Under the pieces are notes generated by a model. The model was not told where the DNA came from and searched no databases. It was given only the letters and a program-made list of their open reading frames with translations. 64,000 bases of DNA from Malurus cyaneus samueli (Eukaryota > Chordata > Aves > Passeriformes > Maluridae): assembly GCA_009741485.1 (NCBI GenBank), contig CM019238.1:13165030-13229029 (forward strand), read 5' to 3'. Shown here piece after piece: positions 57,136 through 64,000 of this stretch. The number at the start of each line of letters is the position of its first letter. Positions within the stretch are counted from its first letter, which is position 1. Both the position numbers and the translations under genes were made by a program.

Positions 57136-57981
57136 GTGATGCCTCTACCCTTGAACACAACATTGGCTGGAAATATCCTGCTGGATGAGGGAACAGATCC
57201 CACCCCATCATTTGGGGGCATGGATGAGAAACAGGGAGAAAAAACTGTGAGCAGAGCTGCAGGGAGGGGCTGTGATGGATGCAGCACCTCAGTCCAAGCC
57301 CAGCTGAGCTCCGTGGGCATGGGCCACGGGCTATTCTGGCACATCTCCCTCCTCCTGGCACCTCTGAAACACATGAAATGCTCGGCAGAGCCCTGGAGCC
57401 GTGCGCCTGAACGCCAGGCAGCCGCTCCAGCCGCCGGGAAGCGATCCCTTCCCTGGCACCGCCGCGGCTCAAATATGGATCGAGGACAGGAACGGCTCCA
57501 AAAGGAAAGACAGAGAGACAACTTTGTTGTCCCGGCCAAATCCGAGCCTGCCAAATCCCACTTCTCTAAAATGCTGCCTGCATTTTCAATAAATAAGGAG
57601 AAATCAAAACAAACCCCCGTCCCCCCCTCTCCGGCGCGGGCTGATTCCCAGACACCTGCCACATCCAGCGCTGGCATTGTCGGGAGAATGGATCTGCCCG
57701 TATCGCTTGCACATTTGTCTGTAAAGCTCATTAAGATCGGGCGAGATGAAAGGCAGCGCCGCAATGTAAGATCATTATCGTTATCAAAAGGAACACAGCA
57801 AACTGCTGCTCGAGAGGCAGATCTGTTTCCGTGTAAGAGCTGTTCAAAGTTCGTCCCGACGCTCCCTAATAAGGTACCTGTTCTAGGAATCGACTTCAAG
57901 AGCTTCCTTCATGCTGGGGAAACTTCCAAGGTCCCCTTTGACTCCTGCGTCTGTCACGGGAATTTTCTGGGGTGTTTCTGA
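57136..57981 (+). other. long stop-free stretch, 281 codons, unassigned
   Basis: This is the longest plus-strand frame in the window: an ATG at 57136 opens 281 codons. The reverse strand is also open for 275 codons (57072-57899). Double-strand openness argues against a normal coding frame and for compositional constraint. The deduced plus-strand product has no signal peptide or membrane segment, a basic, lysine- and arginine-rich middle, and a cysteine-containing C-terminus (CKSC and CVC). I recognise no domain. No splice signals are needed to explain it. The 3' half overlaps a conserved-looking non-coding block. Confidence 0.12.
57440..57960. promoter_or_regulatory. candidate conserved non-coding element with SOX and GATA motifs
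   Basis: TE-free, with single CpGs preserved in otherwise AT-balanced DNA. GACAAC-TTT-GTTGTC at 57517-57531 is a palindrome containing the SOX consensus AACAAAG on the minus strand. Two TTATC cores (minus-strand GATAA) are at 57775-57779 and 57781-57785. Retained CpGs and motif density suggest constraint. Confidence 0.4.
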
Positions 57982-58073
57982 TGGAGCGGAGGTGGTTTGG
58001 ATACAGAGAAAGGGATCCTGGATACAGCTCGTGGGATGTGGTTAACGCACAGCCACAACGCTCTGGAGAGCAC

Positions 58074-58224
58074 AGGGATGGGATGGGATGGGATTGGATC
58101 TGGGATGGGATGGATGGGATTGGGATGGGATGATGGATGGGATGGATGGGATGGATGGATGGGATGGGATGGGATGGGGATGGGATTGGGATGGGATGGG
58201 ATGGGATGGGATGGGATGGATGGA
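58074..58224 (+). repeat. GGGAT/GGAT microsatellite
   Basis: About 150 bases of GGGAT with GGAT and GGATT interruptions. Confidence 0.97.
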
Positions 58225-58230
58225 CATCCC

Positions 58231-58630
58231 ATGATGTGGCACAGACATGTGTGATGTGACCATGGACATGTGTGATGTTACAATGAACGTCTGTGATGTC
58301 ACCATGGATTTGTGTCAGACACCATGGACATTTGTGATGTCACCATGGGCATCTGTGATGTGACCCATGGATGTATGTGATGTGACCGTGGAATTGTCTG
58401 ATGTCACCATGGATATGCATGATGTCGACATGTGTGTGTGTGTGATGTCACCGTGGACATGAATGATGTGACAGGGACATGTGTGTGATGTCACCACCGA
58501 CATTTGTGATGCGTCCAAGGAACCGTATGATGTGACCATGGATGTGTGTGACATGATAATGGACATGTGTGATGTCACCCTGGAATTGTGTGACATCACC
58601 ACGGAATTGTGTGACATCACCATGGATATC
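58231..58630 (+). repeat. 21 bp minisatellite, about 18-19 units
   Basis: Units follow CATGTGTGATGTCACCATGGA. A TG run (about 58430-58445) replaces part of one unit. Because 21 is a multiple of 3, each frame encodes a 7-residue repeat (Cys-Asp-Val-Thr-Met-Asp-Met type from 58481). It abuts the GGGAT array with only a few bases between. Confidence 0.95.
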
Positions 58631-60405
58631 TCAGCTCATTCCCAGCTGCCTCCCCACCCTCCCCATGGGACGAGCATTGGCAGAAGCTCCCACAGGTGGG
58701 ATGGAGCCCTGTGCTCAGCCCAGCCCCCAGTGGGCAACACCAACAGCTTTCCAGAGAATTCCAGGTTGGGTTTCAACACACAAATCCAGTCCAAATGGCC
58801 TCCCCAGCTGGAATTTCCCATGGAATAGCCCCGATGGGCACCACGGAGCAGAGCAGGGATCCCACGGCCATCACCAGGCAATGCTACCAGGTCCCCCCTC
58901 CCACCAGTGCCTCCCAGTCACTGCCAGAAACCTTCACCTGTGGAGCCCTGTCTGCCACAGATGCTCCAGGAGCTTCCAAGGAGGGGCTTCCCATGGGATC
59001 ACAGCCCCCCACATAGAACCTGAAAGAGGAAATGGCTGGTTTAAAACAGCCTCCTGTGCCTGAAGGTTGCCAGAGCCAAGCCTCAAGCTCGGAGCTGATT
59101 GATGGGAATTCGGATGGAGAGAATCCTCTCCTGCCTGGAGGAAGCAGAAGAGTTAAACTCGCTCAAGGCACCATATTTTTTTCCAAGAAGAATCCGTTCT
59201 TCCCACACAGGGTCAGTTCTTTTTTGAAACCAGCCTCCCTTTTATCCCCAAGAAAATCTGCTCATAATTATAAAGCAGGGAAAGGGAGAGGTTTTCTGGA
59301 AATATTCATTTGCAGCTGAGCCATTTTCACCCTGGCACAGGCGGAGCGAGCCTTCCTCGCTCCCATCTGTCGCGTTCGCGGCGCCGCCGATGCCAGCCAG
59401 GCTCTGCCACCCAGCGTGGCACACTCGGCAGGGACAACGTGACACCGCGCTGGGAGGGAGCAGCTCAGGCGTTGTCTGGGTGCTGTTTGGGAAGAGATGA
59501 ATGGAAATGCTCACGGAGCAGAGTTGGATGGAGTTCACAGGGTCCAGACCATCTCCACTCACATCCAAAGGCCACCCAAGCCAGACCAGGCATCCCACAC
59601 TCCCTCTGTCCACTCAGCACCTCCACCTGCCCCCAGGTGATGGGATCCTTGCTCCTTCTTCAGGGAGACTGCTCTGGGTTCTCCCATCCCTCTTCCAGAG
59701 CCTCATCCTATTTCCACAGCCACAAATAAATCAATCTGCTGCTGGTGCCTCCACCTTCAAATATTTATAGAGTGTTATTACACTTTTCACTCCCTGCCTG
59801 CACACACGTGCCCTTTCCTTTAAACGTCTCCCCACCCAGCTCTGGATATTTAGTTCTTTTAATCCCTCCCCATAAATCTCCCCTGATCCACTCCCGGCGC
59901 TGTATCCATTCATTTCCCTGGATGAGAGGCACCGTGATGGATTGGCACGGCAGAGCTGTCCAGGAAGGGGCTGTTGTCACCTCCCTCCATGGCACAGTGC
60001 CTGGGCACCGTGGCTCAGAGTGATGTTGGACACCTCCAAGCATCTCCCGGGCACCTCCTGTAATTCCTGGCTGCATCCAGACTTCAGTTTTCTGCCCTCG
60101 TTGGATTTTGCATTTTCTTACTTCTCCCTGTTTTTTTTTCCCTCCCCTCCCTTCTCCCAACTGCAAATGACAAAAATTGCAAGCAGCTCTCAGACAAGCT
60201 GCAAACCCAGGAATCAGCTATTTCTGGAGATGGAATTTTAACTTCCTTTCTGATTTGCAGATTGCTGGGGAGCAGCTTGCGAGGCCCAGGGAACCAAGAG
60301 TCAGGGAAGGCTGCAAATTCACGCAGCACGTGGGATCCTTCAGCAGGGCAAGTTCTGAGCTCTTAGGAGCAGCAGCCACATTCCCTGAGCTCAACATCCT
60401 CATTT
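58631..60405. other. unique non-coding sequence
   Basis: A CpG cluster (cgcgttcgcggcgccgccg) lies near 59372. AT-richer spots lie at 59160-59300 and 59700-59780, with a T9 run near 60132. No gene recognised. Confidence 0.35.
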
Positions 60406-60530
60406 GGGAATCATGGAATGGTTTGGGTTGGAAGAGGCCTCGAAGTCCATCTCATTCCAACCCATCAACTATCCCAGGTTGCTCCAAACCCTGTCCAACC
60501 TGGCCTGGGACATTTCCAGGGATGGTGCCC
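60406..60530 (-). mobile_element. CR1 LINE 3' fragment with internal deletion
   Basis: 'gaatcatggaatggtttggg', 'ttggaagaggcctcgaagtc', 'tatcccaggttgctccaaac', 'ccaacctggcctgggac', 'atttccagggatgg'. The 'cctgccatgggcaggg' block is deleted near 60460. Confidence 0.94.
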
Positions 60531-62626
60531 TGTCCTGCAGCACCACTATGGCACCAATCCCACCCTCTCCAAGCTGGAATGGGGGTGGGATGTGCAGGGA
60601 AGGAATGTGCTCAGCCCAGTGGCTCTGACATGGCCAGTGCTGCTCAGGGAAAGCTGAGAAATGGAAAAAATAAAGTTTATCTTCAACAGGGAAGCAAAGA
60701 GAGAAGTGAGATTGCCCTTGCAAGGTGGGCCCCAATCAGAGCTGCAAAATCTCCTGGAGTTTATAATTTGCTGGAATGAAGCTGTTTCAGGCACCAAACT
60801 CCTGTGGTGGTGGCTGATGGAGCCAGTGACACAGAGCCTGGGATTACAGCCTCCATGGAACCCTATCCCTGCCAGGAAAACAACCCCAGAAAAGCACAGA
60901 AATGGCAATTAAACAGCCTGTGTGAAGCCAGGGGAAAGGATGAGGGGATTTAGGGAGCTCAGGGTGTTTTTCTAGTTGAGGGATCACACAGAGCAAGCAG
61001 GGCTGGAGGCAGGGTCCCATCACTGCTTAGGAGAGCCAGCGAGGGGCTGGATGGGAGTTCCACAGGGAATTATAGGAGCAAAAGCACCTGGATCATCCCC
61101 AAGCTGCAGTGGAACATCCAGCCCTCCATGGCTTCACCAGTTTAGTTTTGTTCCAGCTCAAAACCTCTCCGTGCAGGAGCCACCCCAGCCCCGCTCTGCC
61201 CTCACTTCCACAGGGACCAAGCATAGGGGTGTCCTTGTCCCACAAAAAACTTGAAAGAAGGGCCAATTCTGGATCACTGGGGGATGATGGGCCCTGTGAG
61301 GCTGAATTCCTGGCTGGGGTTAAATCCCAAGCCTTCAGCTCCTTCATTTCTGAACCCCCTTTTATCCTCACCCAGCTCCATTTCCCACCATCAGGTACTG
61401 CTTTCTGTGGCCAAGCAAACCCAGCTCAGCCAGAAGCCCTCATGCCATTAATCAGCCTCAGTCCTCTCATGGCTGTTTCTGTGACCCTCTACAAATTTTG
61501 GGGTTGGGCAGTACCCTGGCAGAGGAATTGTGTTCACCTTCAGGGATTATTTGTCCTGGAGAGCAAACACCACATTGCTTCTGTCCCAGTCAGCTGGGAT
61601 GTCTCAGCTTCGTCCCAATCAGCTCAGGTGAGCTGGAGTGGTGTCCCCAAAAAGGGACACCCCTCTGTCAGGACAGGAGCTGCTCCTGGTCCCCCATCCC
61701 CAAGCCACAGGGGCTGTAATTATCCCTTGGCCTCGGCACAAATGGCTCATTTGACTTTGAACTCCAAGTGCTGACGCGCTGGCTGGGCTTGGAATTGGGG
61801 TTTAAATCAAGGAGCTTCCCTCCAGGGAGCGGAGGGGGGGAGAAGGAGACAATTAGATTTGAGCCCTGAAGTTTTACAAGTCTAATAAATTTCCTGGTAG
61901 CCTGAGGCTGGCGGGGAGAGCCAGGACGGAGCCCTCGGTGAAGGAAAGCCGGAATTTCTCCAGGCAGGAAGCCATAGAGGCACCACACAGCTCTGTCTGC
62001 TGTGGGGGTGACGTGTGTGACCCCCCTGGCTGGGGCTGGGAGCTGGGGATGGACACACCGTGTCCCTCAGGAGTGACCATCCTGCTCTGTCCATCCCTGG
62101 TGGCCTCAGGGCTGCTCCGTGGCAAGAAGAGGAAGGTCAGAGCCAGCAGAGTGGAGGGAAGCAGCTGCTGGACACAGCGGGCAAAGAGCAGCTTCCTAAT
62201 TGTGCTTCTGTGCTGGAAAAGGGCCGTGGGAGGGAGGTGATGAGGTGTTGGCACCTGGCAGGGACAGGGCAGGGCAGCCTGGCAGGGCAGCAGCATCACC
62301 CCCAAGCTCCAGCAGCCTCTGGAGACCCAGTCTGGCTGGCTGCTTGTTATCCTGACAGAGCTGATCTTCTCCCAGCCAGGACCTGACACCTCTCATCAGC
62401 AATGCTAATGGAGGAGGATGGAGAAGGAAGCTCCTTTCTGCAGGAAATGCAGCTTCCCCGAGCCCCTGCAGCAAAGGCTGCTCCCACCTGGGCTGTTTCT
62501 CCCTCCTCCCACGGGCAGGTGAGAGGGAGCAGCTGGATGAGCTGCTCTGGGCTGGTCCTGAGGGGAGCACGTAGCTGGAGAAGTTCCCTGACCATGCCAG
62601 AACCCCCCGGGTCCCTGCTCTGTGCC
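60531..62626. other. unique non-coding sequence
   Basis: A TAAT-containing spot lies at 61845-61895. No gene or repeat recognised. Confidence 0.4.
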
Positions 62627-62867
62627 ACGGAATCACGGAATGCTTTGGCTTGGAAGGTTAAAGCCCATCCAGTTCCACCCCCTGCCATGGGCAGGGAATT
62701 TTCCACTCTCCCAGGTTGCTCCAACCTGGCCTTGGACACTCCCAGGGATGGGGCAGCCACAGCTTCTCTGGGCATTCTGTGCCAGGGCCTCACTGCCTTT
62801 ACAAGCAGGAATTTCCCCCAATATCCATAGAACCCTGAACCCTGGCAGTGGGGAGCCATTCCCCAGC
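62627..62867 (-). mobile_element. CR1 LINE 3' fragment
   Basis: 'acggaatcacggaatgcttt', 'ggcttggaaggttaaagccc', 'cctgccatgggcaggg', 'caggttgctccaacctgg', 'acactcccagggatgg', 'ggcagtggggagccattcc'. Confidence 0.95.
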
Positions 62868-63099
62868 ACAGCAGAGGAGGGCTCCAGGTAAAAATAAAAT
62901 GCCTGTGGCTCTCTGGGAATTCTCGTCCTGTGCTGCCTCACCACAGGGGTGGTGTCCTCTGTCCCTGCCCTGGCACTGCCAGGATGTCTCTGGAGAGCAG
63001 AAATGCCACTCCCAGCTGATCCCTTTCTCCACGCTGGAGAATCCCCCTTTGCTGCCCAAAGCAAAGCAGCTCCTCTGCTCCATCCCCGCTCCTGTGGCC

Positions 63100-63400
63100 G
63101 CCTCTGGTGTTTGTTTAACATCCTTTCACTGTAAATTACATATTCCTCTGACACGATGTAAAATATGTTTTATGCTCTCATTTTCCCCTTGTCTTCCCAC
63201 TAAACCTTTTCCAATTTGTGCTGGATACGCTGTGCCAGGATTAGCTGAGCTGTGTTTAAGCAGCCAGTCAAGCCTCAAGCAGCGCTCGTAAAACCCAGAG
63301 GTGTCTGCGAGTCCCTCGCACTTGTCACCAGTGACCATAAATCCCCATTTCCTGGGGATCTGCCTCTCACTGCCCTTCTCCTTCATCTCTCCCACTCCAA
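63100..63400. promoter_or_regulatory. AT-rich island
   Basis: TE-free AT-rich DNA with GTTTGTTTAAC (forkhead-like), TAAATTACATATTCC and GTAAAATATGTTTTATG at 63110-63180, then TTTAAGCAGC and CATAAATCC. A candidate conserved element. Confidence 0.35.
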
Positions 63401-63958
63401 GCAGGTGAGTGGTGTGGCCAGAGCTCGGCTGCGCTCGGAGCAGGACCAAAGGACGCGCTCCAACAGAGGGGAGCAGAATTCTGGTGTTTGGCTGCCTGTG
63501 TTCAGGGTGTTTGGCTGCCTGTGCTGCCTTCAGGCTGCTGAGGGGACACAGAGGGGATTTGGAGGACCCTGTTGAGCTGAGTGGAGGGGAACGCGCTGTA
63601 AGAGATGGATGCACTGCACGAGAGCCTCCACGGAGCTCTTTGGGAAGGATCCTCCCCATACCATGGAGGTGCAGAGCCCTGAGCTCCCCATGCTCCTGGC
63701 TCTTCCCAGGGCTCTGCAGCACCCCCAGCTCCCTGTGCCAGCTCCCTGGCTGCTCCCAGCGCTGGGGCCAGGAGCTCTGGCAGCCGGGAGCGAGTGCTGG
63801 CACGGGGAGCCAGGCCATCTCACCTCTGGTGATTAATTATCCCCTGAGCCTGCCGCCTCCTTCACCTCCAGCCATAATTCAAAGGCTCTTAAAAAAGCCG
63901 TGTTTTTCTTCTCCCTGTACCATTTAATTAGTTACACATGTCCTCGGGACAGTTTTGG

Positions 63959-63964
<6 letters not shown>
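63401..63964. other. unique non-coding sequence
   Basis: An imperfect repeat of 'gtgtttggctgcctgtg' occurs at 63484-63525. TAAT cores lie at 63830-63945. No gene recognised. Confidence 0.4.

Positions 63965-63999
<35 letters not shown>
63965..63999. repeat. T35 homopolymer at window edge
   Basis: An uninterrupted run of 35 T reaches the last-but-one base. Whether it belongs to a retroposon tail cannot be seen because the window ends. Confidence 0.95.

Positions 64000-64000
<1 letters not shown>

Noticed and set aside
1..64000. Endogenous retrovirus or LTR element
   Set aside because: No LTR pair, primer binding site, or gag/pol-like frame was recognised anywhere in the window.
1..64000. tRNA, rRNA or snoRNA genes
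   Set aside because: I saw no A/B-box pair with cloverleaf folding, no rRNA core sequence and no C/D or H/ACA box arrangement. A covariance-model search was not possible here.

Overview
The window looks like non-coding bird nuclear DNA, probably from a small, gene-poor but GC-rich chromosome region. The main evidence is at least 27 short, 5'-truncated fragments that I recognise as the 3' end of the avian LINE CR1. They show the typical 'ggaagtgtccaaggccagg' / 'ccatggcagggg' / 'accattc..atgattct' signature or its reverse complement. The subfamily flavour resembles copies I associate with songbirds, but that is a weak inference. I found no complete protein-coding gene, rRNA, tRNA, CRISPR array or intact transposon. 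Bacterial-style features (operons, ribosome binding sites, terminators) do not apply.

Layout. Positions 1-1025 hold a short minisatellite and one old CR1. Positions 1026-4930 and 5006-8910 are two direct copies of one 3.9 kb block, nearly identical and separated by a 75 bp spacer rich in homopolymers. The mismatches are dominated by one-base indels near the ends of the first copy, so an assembly (haplotype) duplication is at least as likely as a real one. Positions 8.9-17 kb are mostly unique sequence with three plus-strand CR1 fragments, a twin hairpin and AT-rich islands. Positions 17.0-17.6 kb hold an 11 bp minisatellite. Positions 18-26 kb contain a long CR1 fragment facing a second one tail to tail, followed by a 14/19 bp minisatellite at 25.9-26.2 kb. 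Positions 27-42 kb carry only minus-strand CR1 fragments, including three inside a 178-213 bp tandem repeat, and an RFX-type X-box palindrome at 36.9 kb. Positions 41.0-41.3 kb are a polypurine GGAA microsatellite. Positions 43-57 kb mix CR1 fragments of both strands with AT-rich, homeobox-core-rich islands (strongest at 46.9-47.4 kb) and CpG-rich patches. At 57-58.6 kb an unusual stop-free stretch (open on both strands) is followed directly by two abutting minisatellites with 5 bp and 21 bp units. The last 5 kb are unique sequence with two CR1 fragments, an AT-rich island and a 35-base T run at the window edge.

Interpretation. The sequence is most simply an intergenic or intronic stretch next to a developmental regulator: TE-poor AT-rich islands with SOX, RFX, GATA and homeobox-like cores sit between CR1-rich and minisatellite-rich filler. 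No gene can be named from the window alone. I see no convincing new gene system. The most useful leads are the 3.9 kb duplication, the stop-free conserved-looking block at 57.4-57.9 kb, the perfect X-box, and two exon-like intervals.
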